Shown here piece by piece: positions 1-5,882 of a stretch of 10,230 bases of DNA; positions within the stretch are counted from its first letter, which is position 1; every line of letters starts with the position of its first letter. A program made the translations under genes and the position numbers. Source of the stretch: an uncultured Eubacteriales bacterium (GTDB taxonomy: Bacteria; Bacillota_A; Clostridia; Christensenellales; Aristaeellaceae); NCBI GenBank assembly GCA_902775835.1, contig CACYNZ010000114.1, positions 1 through 10,230 on the forward strand, written 5' to 3'. Below the pieces are notes generated by a model. The model saw nothing but the letters and a program-made list of their open reading frames with translations. It was not told the origin of the DNA and did not search any database.

Positions 1-711
1 TTTGACTGACAGGCTTGTAATCCCATCAAAGGCAAGCGCGAGCATTTTTTTCAGCGGATAGTGGCTTTTTCCGGCAAGCCGCTCATGGCGCTCGTAATAG
101 ACGGAAGTGGAAGGAAAGCCCACCAGCGGCACCAGACCGCGCAGGAACAGGTTCACCTCATGGAAATCTGCAAAGGCGTTGAGCACTCTGGCGCTCATGA
201 GACGGTAGTCTGCATGGTTGTAGACAACCTCGGCTCCCATGCCCCGGAGCAGCTTATAGAAAAGCTGGGCCGATGTGCGCTTGAAGAGAGAGTCTGTTTC
301 CCGTGAGGCGCGGACGCCGTAGACCACCTCATAGCCTTCCTGATAGGCCCGGATCATGTCATCCATGGCATTGATGTCGTCCTGGCCGTCACAGTCAATG
401 GAAATGGTGATATCACAGAGATTCCGGCATTCCATCAGACCGGCGAGCACTGCGTTCTGATGTCCACGGTTCCGGCTCTGCGCAATGCCGAGCACATGCC
501 CGTCCTGACGGTTCAGGCCTTTGATGATGTCCCATGTGCGGTCCCGGCTGCCGTCGTTGACAAAGAGAATCCGGCTGCTTTCATCGATGCATCCCTGCCG
601 GGTGAGATCCTGCAGTTTCTTGAGAAACATGGGTGCTGTCCGGGGAAGTACTTCTTCCTCGTTATAGCATGGGACGACGATGTAAAGTACCGGTTTTTTC
701 CGGGGACTCAT
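1..711 (-). CDS. Family 2 glycosyltransferase, polyprenyl-phosphate sugar transferase type (GtrB/DPM1-like), 3' end cut off
   Basis: The reading frame starts at the ATG at 711 and stays open for 237 codons to the window edge, so the C-terminus is missing. It shows a GT-A glycosyltransferase fold: the opening strand IVVPCYNEEE (11-20), NDGS (52-55) for nucleotide binding, SRNRGHQNAVLAG (79-91), and an acidic metal motif DCDGQDD (106-112), where many relatives have DADLQDPP. DYRLMS (168-173) and RHERLAGKSHYPLKKM (208-223) are typical of the GtrB/DPM1 group, which moves a sugar from a nucleotide donor to polyprenyl phosphate at the inner face of the membrane. Full-length relatives carry two C-terminal membrane helices, which would lie beyond the edge. 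The start overlaps the stop of the upstream nucleotidyltransferase as ATGA and has no good Shine-Dalgarno site, so translation is probably coupled. Donor sugar and acceptor cannot be read from the sequence. Confidence 0.9.
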   Translation of the reverse strand, partial: MSPRKKPVLYIVVPCYNEEEVLPRTAPMFLKKLQDLTRQGCIDESSRILFVNDGSRDRTWDIIKGLNRQDGHVLGIAQSRNRGHQNAVLAGLMECRNLCDITISIDCDGQDDINAMDDMIRAYQEGYEVVYGVRASRETDSLFKRTSAQLFYKLLRGMGAEVVYNHADYRLMSARVLNAFADFHEVNLFLRGLVPLVGFPSTSVYYERHERLAGKSHYPLKKMLALAFDGITSLSVK

Positions 712-1625
712 GGGAAAAGGCGCTCAGGATACAGACCGGAAGCGCAGCGGTCTTTCAGTGCCTGGACGACAACGGCACGGTCTTCCCGATACGTCATGCC
801 GAACCACTGATCCGGACTGGAGAGCACTTCCACAGTCGCGGTCCCTGCATGGATGCACTCCGAGACGACGGTGGGCAGGAAGAATTCCGCGGAAGCAGGG
901 GCCTCCTTAAGGGCTTTCTCCAGAAAACCCGGGAACCGCGAGCCGAGCTCATCGAGCACGGATGGGGTAAAGCCCCAGAGATTCATGCTGACCAGCGTGT
1001 CCGGATCCAGAAGCGTGTAGTGCTCGCCGTCTTCGGTGAACAGCGGGCCGTCAGAGCTTTCCACGATATGCGTGCGCTCATGGATATCCCGGAGATAGCC
1101 TTCCTCGGTGACGCAGACACCGCGTGCCACATGCCCGTGACGGCTTGTGGTATTCTTGAGATGATATCCCACCATCATCCAGCGGTGCTTTTCATCGTCC
1201 TGCGCATGGGACAGAAAATCATAGGCGTGCTTCATGGCACCGGGACCATAGTAATCATCGGCGTTGATGACGCAGAAGGGGCTGCTGCCGATGGCATCCC
1301 GGCAGCACAGAACGGCATGACCGGTACCCCACGGCTTTTTGCGCTCCTCCGGTGTATGGAAGGGTGCGGGCAGGTCCTCGAGATGCTGATAGCAGTACTG
1401 GACCTCCATATACTTGGAAACAGGATTTCCGATGACTTCCCGAAAGTCCTTTTCCATTTCTTCCTTGATCAGGAAAATGACTTTCCTGAATCCGGCGCGA
1501 TGCGCATCATAAATGCTGTAATGAAGAATGACTTCACCGGAAGGCCCCACAGGGTCCATCTGCTTGAGTCCGCCGTAGCGGCTGCCCATTCCGGCAGCCA
1601 TGATAAGAAGCACCGGCTGATACAT
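708..1625 (-). CDS. Sugar-1-phosphate nucleotidyltransferase (NTP_transferase family) paired with a NahK-like kinase
   Basis: A 305-residue nucleotidyltransferase. The N-terminal signature MAAGMGSRYGGLKQ (9-22) is the phosphate-binding loop of sugar-phosphate nucleotidyltransferases, with WGTGHA (99-104) for base recognition and the metal-binding NADDYYG (121-127). MNLWGF (214-219) and WFGMTYREDR (274-283) close the active site region. Enzymes of this family join a nucleoside triphosphate and a sugar 1-phosphate to give a nucleotide sugar and pyrophosphate in the cytoplasm. The gene lies 12 bases after the NahK-like kinase, and its Shine-Dalgarno AAGGAGGA (1632-1639) overlaps the kinase stop codon, so the two are co-transcribed. 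The natural reading is that it activates the kinase product, N-acetylhexosamine 1-phosphate, probably with UTP. The substrate is inferred from context; a LicC-like cytidylyltransferase or a glucose-1-phosphate enzyme are less likely alternatives. Confidence 0.85.
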   Translation of the reverse strand: MYQPVLLIMAAGMGSRYGGLKQMDPVGPSGEVILHYSIYDAHRAGFRKVIFLIKEEMEKDFREVIGNPVSKYMEVQYCYQHLEDLPAPFHTPEERKKPWGTGHAVLCCRDAIGSSPFCVINADDYYGPGAMKHAYDFLSHAQDDEKHRWMMVGYHLKNTTSRHGHVARGVCVTEEGYLRDIHERTHIVESSDGPLFTEDGEHYTLLDPDTLVSMNLWGFTPSVLDELGSRFPGFLEKALKEAPASAEFFLPTVVSECIHAGTATVEVLSSPDQWFGMTYREDRAVVVQALKDRCASGLYPERLFP

Positions 1626-1637
1626 ATGCTTTCCTCC

Positions 1638-2726
1638 TTATAGATCGGCAACGATCTGTTCCATTTCTGTCTGGTGCGCTTCCATGTCCTGAAGAAGCGC
1701 CATCTGATTCCGTGCGCGGACAAGATTGTGTTCGGGATATTCCACATGGAAGTACCCGTCGCCCTCGAGATAGTCTGTCAGGAACCGCATGCCGCATTCA
1801 TAGGTCATCATCCACGCGCCTTCCGGCAGGGAACGGCGCTCGTTTGCATCAATGATACTCCCGGCTTCCTGCAGATAGCCCTTTGCGAAAGCCTCATACA
1901 TGGGCAGGGAGAAGTGGATGCGGCTGAGATCAGCTTCGTCTTCCAGCGCGGTATTGGCGCCGAAGCGGATGGCATCTCCGAAGTCATAGGCGTACAGTCC
2001 GGGCATGATGGTGTCCAGGTCAATCACGCATACGGCCTTATGGGTTTCCCGGTCCATGCATACATTGTTGATTTTCGTGTCATTGTGCGTGACGCGCAGA
2101 GGCAGGGTTCCGGATGCAATCTGATCCGTGAGCCGGGAAGCGCGCACGGCACGCTTCATATAAAGAAGGCATTCATCCCGGCAACTGTCCAGACGATGGC
2201 AGCGGTCCTCTTCCATGGCCCGGCGGAACGCGGCCAGCCGTGACGGGGTGTCATGGAAATGGGGGATGGTTTCATACAGCGTATCTGCGGGAAAAGCGGC
2301 CAGGTCTCTGGCAAACATGCCGAACGCGCGTCCGGACTCCGTGAAGGTTTCCGGCGAATCCGGCAGGTCCAGGCACACGGTATCCGAGATCAGAAGCGTC
2401 ATGCGCCAGGCGCACTCCTGATCGTCCATGGCAAAGCTGCGTCCATCCCTGAGCGGTACCACGCTGAGCGCTTCGCGCCTGGGGTTTCCGCCCCTGCGGA
2501 TGATCACTTCACGGAGCATGCGGGTTACCCTGAGCATGTTGTCCATGACATATTCGGGATGCCGGAAGGCGGCAGGCGAAATGCGCTGCAGCACATACTG
2601 CTCCGGCTGGCCAGGCGCTTTTACGAGAAAGGTATCATTGATATGCCCGCTGCCGAAAGGGGTCACGGTATAATCTGCATCGGGAATATCAAACAGAGGG
2701 ACGAGTGAATGCGCGGTTTCAGTCAT
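1638..2726 (-). CDS. nahK: N-acetylhexosamine 1-kinase (NahK-like, APH/choline-kinase fold)
   Basis: This 362-residue protein matches what I remember of Bifidobacterium longum NahK along its whole length. NahK phosphorylates GlcNAc or GalNAc at the anomeric carbon using ATP. Visible elements are the ATP loop GSGHIND (25-31), FHDTP (157-161), the catalytic loop HNDTKINN (214-221, catalytic Asp216), metal ligand IDLDT (235-239), DFGDAIRFGANTALEDE (248-264), and the C-terminal blocks ECGMRFLTDYLEGD (310-323) and YPEHNLVRAR (330-339). I place the start at the ATG at 2726, because GAGGTG sits six bases upstream; an in-frame GTG at 2735 is part of that Shine-Dalgarno site. It is the first gene of an operon with a nucleotidyltransferase and a glycosyltransferase, and is divergent from the TIM-barrel gene. 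The sugar specificity (GlcNAc, GalNAc or another hexose) is not proven by sequence. Confidence 0.88.
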   Translation of the reverse strand: MTETAHSLVPLFDIPDADYTVTPFGSGHINDTFLVKAPGQPEQYVLQRISPAAFRHPEYVMDNMLRVTRMLREVIIRRGGNPRREALSVVPLRDGRSFAMDDQECAWRMTLLISDTVCLDLPDSPETFTESGRAFGMFARDLAAFPADTLYETIPHFHDTPSRLAAFRRAMEEDRCHRLDSCRDECLLYMKRAVRASRLTDQIASGTLPLRVTHNDTKINNVCMDRETHKAVCVIDLDTIMPGLYAYDFGDAIRFGANTALEDEADLSRIHFSLPMYEAFAKGYLQEAGSIIDANERRSLPEGAWMMTYECGMRFLTDYLEGDGYFHVEYPEHNLVRARNQMALLQDMEAHQTEMEQIVADL

Positions 2727-2732
2727 TTCAGA

Positions 2733-2738
2733 CACCTC
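2733..2738 (-). promoter_or_regulatory. Shine-Dalgarno site that fixes the nahK start
   Basis: On the minus strand GAGGTG lies six bases before the ATG at 2726. The GTG inside this hexamer (2735-2733) is in frame and would extend the protein by three residues, but it would then use its own ribosome binding site as a start codon. The ATG is therefore the better choice. Confidence 0.75.
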
Positions 2739-2758
2739 ATATCAGATGGTTGCATAAA

Positions 2759-2787
2759 ATGATAGTACAGGCAGGGAGAAAAAGCAA
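2759..2787 (-). promoter_or_regulatory. Putative promoter of the nahK-nucleotidyltransferase-glycosyltransferase operon
   Basis: On the minus strand TTGCTT (2787-2782) is followed after 17 bases by TATCAT (2764-2759), a fair match to a sigma-A promoter. Transcription would begin near 2752, leaving a leader of about 25 bases before the nahK ATG. No terminator or riboswitch-like fold fits in so short a leader. Confidence 0.5.
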
Positions 2788-2796
2788 GGAAAGGTC

Positions 2797-2826
2797 TTGG
2801 CAGAAGGCGAGCTGTTCTGTTACAAT
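2797..2826 (+). promoter_or_regulatory. Putative promoter of the TIM-barrel isomerase gene
   Basis: TTGGCA (2797-2802) and TACAAT (2821-2826) are separated by 18 bases, five of six matches in each hexamer. The start would be near 2833, about 30 bases before the ATG at 2862. This promoter and that of the nahK operon point away from each other with their -35 boxes only nine bases apart, so one regulator bound here could affect both. Confidence 0.6.
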
Positions 2827-2861
2827 GCGGACAGACAAAAACAGGAGAGGGAGAAATCAGC

Positions 2862-3695
2862 ATGCGTCTTGGAATCAGTACGGATCTTGGGATACGGGAT
2901 GCGAAATTGTGGGCGCAGACCATGCGCGGACTTGGCTGCCGTGCAGTGGTGTTTCCGCTGGATGCGGACGCTCCGGAAACGGAGATTGACGCTTTTGTGC
3001 GTGCCGCGGAGGAGGAGGACCTCGTGATTGCGGAGGTCGGCGCATGGAGCAATCCCATGAGCCCGAATCCGCAGGAGAGGGAAAAGGCAGCGGAGAAGTG
3101 CCGGAAGCAGCTCAGGCTCGCAGATCGGATCGGTGCTCGCTGCTGCGTGAACATACTGGGCTCCATGGGGAGCGTATGGGACGGACCGCACCCGGATAAC
3201 CTGACCGAAGACACATGGAAGAAGGCAGTGGAATGCGTCCGCGGCATCATTGATGATGTACGGCCGGTCAGGACGTATTATGCCCTGGAAGCCATGCCGT
3301 GGATGTATCCGACAGGGCCGGAAGAATATGTCCGGCTTCTTCAGGAGGTTGACAGGGAACGGTTTGCGGTGCATCTGGACCTGTGCAACTGGATGACAAG
3401 CCTTGAACGGTTTGTTCATGATGTCAGCTTTCTGGAGCACGTGCTGTCCCTGCTGGGCCCTGGCATCCGGAGCTGCCATCTGAAGGACACAAGAATGGAA
3501 AGCACATATTCCCTCTGCCTCCGGGAAACGGCGCCGGGACAGGGAAACCTGCATCTGACGGAAATACTGGCGATTCTGCACCGCCAGAATCCGGATATGC
3601 CGGTGATCCTGGAACATCTGCCGGATCATGCGGCCTATATGGACAGGCTGGCCTATGTCCGCAGCCTGTGCGAAAAAGGCGGCATACCCTCATAA
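2862..3695 (+). CDS. TIM-barrel sugar isomerase/epimerase (xylose isomerase-like, AP_endonuc_2 family)
   Basis: A 277-residue single-domain protein of the family that includes ketose 3-epimerases, IolE/IolI and endonuclease IV. The four expected divalent-metal ligands are visible at the ends of barrel strands: Glu143 (YALEAMPW), Asp173 (VHLDLCNW), His206 (CHLKDT) and Glu251 (VILEHL). These correspond to the Glu-Asp-His-Glu set of D-tagatose and D-psicose 3-epimerases. The length is normal for the family. A purine-rich Shine-Dalgarno (AGGAGAGGGAG) precedes the ATG. There is no signal peptide, so it is cytoplasmic. Its exact reaction is unknown. Being followed by xylB about 97 bases later with no clear terminator between, it may make a ketose substrate for that kinase, such as D-xylulose from D-ribulose; this is inference. 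An inositol-pathway isomerase is an alternative. Confidence 0.85.
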   Translation: MRLGISTDLGIRDAKLWAQTMRGLGCRAVVFPLDADAPETEIDAFVRAAEEEDLVIAEVGAWSNPMSPNPQEREKAAEKCRKQLRLADRIGARCCVNILGSMGSVWDGPHPDNLTEDTWKKAVECVRGIIDDVRPVRTYYALEAMPWMYPTGPEEYVRLLQEVDRERFAVHLDLCNWMTSLERFVHDVSFLEHVLSLLGPGIRSCHLKDTRMESTYSLCLRETAPGQGNLHLTEILAILHRQNPDMPVILEHLPDHAAYMDRLAYVRSLCEKGGIPS

Positions 3696-3722
3696 GTTGC
3701 GGTGATGCAGGCCTGGGTTTTC

Positions 3723-3751
3723 TTGACAGTGCCTGCGGCTCAGCCTATAAT
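3723..3751 (+). promoter_or_regulatory. Consensus sigma-A promoter upstream of xylB
   Basis: TTGACA (3723-3728), exactly 17 bases, then TATAAT (3746-3751): a perfect match to the sigma-A/sigma-70 consensus. The start point would be near 3758, giving a leader of about 35 bases before the xylB ATG. A promoter this strong implies either constitutive high expression of xylB-nrdR or a repressor; a loose inverted repeat GCAGGC/GCCTGC (3707-3712 and 3731-3736) brackets the -35 box. Confidence 0.85.
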
Positions 3752-3792
3752 CAATTCACGGAAAAAAGTATCGCTTAGGAGCGTGATCAGAT

Positions 3793-5316
3793 ATGAAATA
3801 TGTATTGGGTGTTGACCTTGGTACTTCCGGAACCAAGACCGTGCTGTTCGATCAGAATGGCACAGTGATTGCTTCCAGCACGGTGGAATATCCCATGTAT
3901 CAGCCTCAGAACGGCTGGGCGGAACAGGATCCGGAAGACTGGTACCATGCTTCCGTGGAGACCATTCATCAGGTGCTCTCAAAGAGCGGCGTCAATGTAC
4001 AGGACGTGGTCAGCCTGGGTATTTCGGGGCAGATGCATGGTCTGGTCATGCTCGATGACAAGGGAAATGTCCTGCGCAGATCCATCATCTGGTGCGATCA
4101 GCGCACGGCCAGGGAATGCGAGGAAATCACAGCCTGTGTCGGCCGCGATAAGCTGATTTCCATTACGGCCAACCCGGCGCTGCCCGGATTCACCCTTTCC
4201 AAGCTGATCTGGGTGAGAAATCATGAGCCTGAGATTTATGCAAGATGTGCGCATGTTCTGCTGCCGAAAGACTATGTGCGCTATCGCCTGACCGGGGATT
4301 TTGCCACGGAGGTCAGTGATGCCAGCGGCATGCAGATGCTGGATGTGCCCGGACGCTGCTGGAGCGAGGAACTGCTCCACACGCTGGGCATCGCGCCGGA
4401 ACTGCTGGCCAAGGTATATGAGAGCTGTGAAGTCACCGGACATATCTCCGACGAAGCTGCCAGGATCACGGGTCTGTCCACGTCCACGCTTGTGGTGGGC
4501 GGCGCCGGCGACAATGCGGCTGCAGCCGTGGGCACCGGTGTGGTGCGCGACGGCAAGGCGTTTACGACCATCGGAACCAGCGGCGTGGTGTTTGCGCATA
4601 CCAGCCAGATCAGCATTGATCCGAAAGGCAGAGTGCATACGTTCTGCTGTGCTGTGCCTGGACAGTGGCATGTCATCGGCGTGACCCAGGCCGCCGGGCT
4701 TTCCCTCAAGTGGTTCCGCGACAATTTCTGCATGCCTGAAAAGGAAGCCGCTGCCATGATGGGTGTGGATCCCTATGACCTGATGAACCGTGAAGCGGAG
4801 AAGAGCCCCATCGGATCGAACCGCCTGCTGTACGCGCCTTACCTGATGGGTGAGCGCACCCCGCACCTGGACAGCAACTGCAGAGGCATGTTTGTGGGCC
4901 TGAGCGCCATGCATACCCGCCGGGATCTTCTGCGGGCGGTCATGGAAGGTGTCACCTTCTCTCTGGCGGACTGCCTGGGCGTGCTGGCGGAGATGGGCGT
5001 GAAAGCGGACCGCATGCTGGCATGCGGCGGCGGCGGACGGAGCCCTGTGTGGCGTCAGATGCTGGCGGATGTTTTCCAGATGCCCGTGGCCACGACGGTC
5101 TCCACGGAAGGCCCGGCTCTTGGTGTTGCCATTCTGGCTGGCGTTGGCGCCGGACTGTATGAGAGTGTACCGGCCGCGTGCGATGCCATGATTCATGAGA
5201 ATCCTGCCCAGATGCCCATTGCGGAGCATGTGGCGCCTTATGAAAAGGTGTACAGCGTGTACAGGAAGCTGTATAATGCCAATCGCGAAATCTTTGATGA
5301 ACTTGCCGGTCTGTAA
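3793..5316 (+). CDS. xylB: Xylulokinase (FGGY carbohydrate kinase)
   Basis: A 507-residue FGGY-family sugar kinase of the usual XylB length (about 480-510). It phosphorylates D-xylulose with ATP to xylulose 5-phosphate, the entry to the pentose phosphate pathway. Visible features are the N-terminal phosphate loop VDLGTSGTKT (7-16), the substrate motif SGQMHGLV (78-85) characteristic of xylulokinases, IIWCDQR (98-104), LPKDYVRYRLTG (157-168), and the second-domain loop GGAGDNAAAAVGTG (236-249) with the likely catalytic base Asp240. Later come GTSG (261-264) and the YLMGERTPH block. The ATG follows TAGGAG at a slightly long spacing of 11 bases. It has its own consensus promoter, and nrdR follows after 12 bases. 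No xylose isomerase (xylA) or pentose transporter lies in the window. A related kinase substrate (for example another ketose) cannot be excluded, but the MHG motif favours xylulose. Confidence 0.92.
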   Translation: MKYVLGVDLGTSGTKTVLFDQNGTVIASSTVEYPMYQPQNGWAEQDPEDWYHASVETIHQVLSKSGVNVQDVVSLGISGQMHGLVMLDDKGNVLRRSIIWCDQRTARECEEITACVGRDKLISITANPALPGFTLSKLIWVRNHEPEIYARCAHVLLPKDYVRYRLTGDFATEVSDASGMQMLDVPGRCWSEELLHTLGIAPELLAKVYESCEVTGHISDEAARITGLSTSTLVVGGAGDNAAAAVGTGVVRDGKAFTTIGTSGVVFAHTSQISIDPKGRVHTFCCAVPGQWHVIGVTQAAGLSLKWFRDNFCMPEKEAAAMMGVDPYDLMNREAEKSPIGSNRLLYAPYLMGERTPHLDSNCRGMFVGLSAMHTRRDLLRAVMEGVTFSLADCLGVLAEMGVKADRMLACGGGGRSPVWRQMLADVFQMPVATTVSTEGPALGVAILAGVGAGLYESVPAACDAMIHENPAQMPIAEHVAPYEKVYSVYRKLYNANREIFDELAGL

Positions 5317-5328
5317 AGGAGGAACGGG

Positions 5329-5790
5329 ATGAGGTGCCAATTTTGCAACTGTGATGACAGCCGGGTTGTGGATTCACGCAGCGCTGATGACGGAAAGGCG
5401 ATACGTCGCCGCAGAGAGTGTATTCAGTGCGGGCGGAGATTTACCACGTACGAAAAGGTGGAAATGGCTCCTCTGATGGTTGTCAAGCAGGATGGACGCA
5501 GGGAAGCTTTCAACCTGGAGAAGGTCAAGAACGGCATGCGGCATTCCTGCGAGAAACTGCCGGTATCCGCCGCCGAGATCGATGCCATGGCAACCCGGGT
5601 TGAGCAGATGGCATACAACAGCAACGAGGGAGAGATCAGTTCCCAGAAGATTGGCAACATGGTCATGGATGAGCTTAGGAAAACCAATGAAGTGGCGTAT
5701 GTGCGGTTTGCTGCCGTATACCGCAAGTTTACCGATGTCAGCACCTTCATGAGTGAGATACAGAAGCTTCTGGAGGAAGATCACCACTGA
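5329..5790 (+). CDS. nrdR: Transcriptional repressor NrdR
   Basis: A 153-residue protein of canonical NrdR length and layout. The N-terminal zinc ribbon has Cys3, Cys6, Cys31 and Cys34, followed by CGRRFTTYE, and then an ATP-cone domain over roughly residues 49-139 (VVKQDGRREAFNLEKVKNGM at its start, VAYVRFAAVYRKF near its end). NrdR senses ATP/dATP through the cone and represses ribonucleotide reductase genes by binding paired NrdR boxes. The start is set by a near-perfect AAAGGAGG (5316-5323) overlapping the end of xylB, so xylB and nrdR are very likely co-transcribed. I see no ribonucleotide reductase gene and no convincing NrdR-box pair in the window, so it acts elsewhere on the chromosome. 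The gene ends just before a strong bidirectional terminator. Confidence 0.97.
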   Translation: MRCQFCNCDDSRVVDSRSADDGKAIRRRRECIQCGRRFTTYEKVEMAPLMVVKQDGRREAFNLEKVKNGMRHSCEKLPVSAAEIDAMATRVEQMAYNSNEGEISSQKIGNMVMDELRKTNEVAYVRFAAVYRKFTDVSTFMSEIQKLLEEDHH

Positions 5791-5805
5791 GCAGGTTCCT
5801 GAGGC

Positions 5806-5850
5806 TTTTCACGAAAAAACACCGCGTGATGCGGTGTTTTTTCGTGAAAA
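5806..5850. terminator. Bidirectional Rho-independent terminator between nrdR and galM (20-bp perfect stem)
   Basis: Arms at 5806-5825 and 5831-5850 are perfectly complementary over 20 bp around a five-base loop (GTGAT). The GC-rich heart ACACCGC/GCGGTGT is flanked by A6 on one side and T6 on the other, so the same palindrome gives a hairpin plus U-tract on either strand. It stops nrdR transcription rightwards and backs up the galM terminator leftwards, as expected between convergent genes. Confidence 0.92.
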
Positions 5851-5874
5851 AATGCTCCGGAAGATCCGGAGCAT
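5847..5874 (-). terminator. galM Rho-independent terminator
   Basis: ATGCTCCGGA (5852-5861) and TCCGGAGCAT (5865-5874) form a perfect 10-bp stem with a three-base loop. Read on the minus strand the stem is followed directly by T6 (5852-5847), so it is the first terminator met after the galM stop at 5883. It lies against the bidirectional terminator, with which it shares the A/T tract. Confidence 0.85.
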
Positions 5875-5882
5875 GATCATGA

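Noticed and set aside
633..1643. Long open frame of 336 codons on the plus strand opposite the nucleotidyltransferase
   Set aside because: The minus-strand frame carries clear nucleotidyltransferase motifs and good operon spacing; the plus-strand frame shows no recognisable domain.
1638..2726. Aminoglycoside phosphotransferase (antibiotic resistance) or LicA-type choline kinase
   Set aside because: The fold is shared, but the detailed blocks (HNDTKINN, DFGDAIRFGANTALEDE, YPEHNLVR) match NahK, and the neighbours are sugar-activation genes.
2723..2740. Five-codon minus-strand mini-ORF overlapping the nahK start as ATGA
   Set aside because: It has no ribosome binding site of its own and lies across the nahK Shine-Dalgarno; a leader-peptide role has no support.
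3979..5340. Long open frame of 453 codons on the minus strand opposite xylB
   Set aside because: It lies antisense to an unmistakable FGGY kinase, has a His/Gln/Arg-rich composition with no family features, and arises from the GC-rich third positions of xylB.
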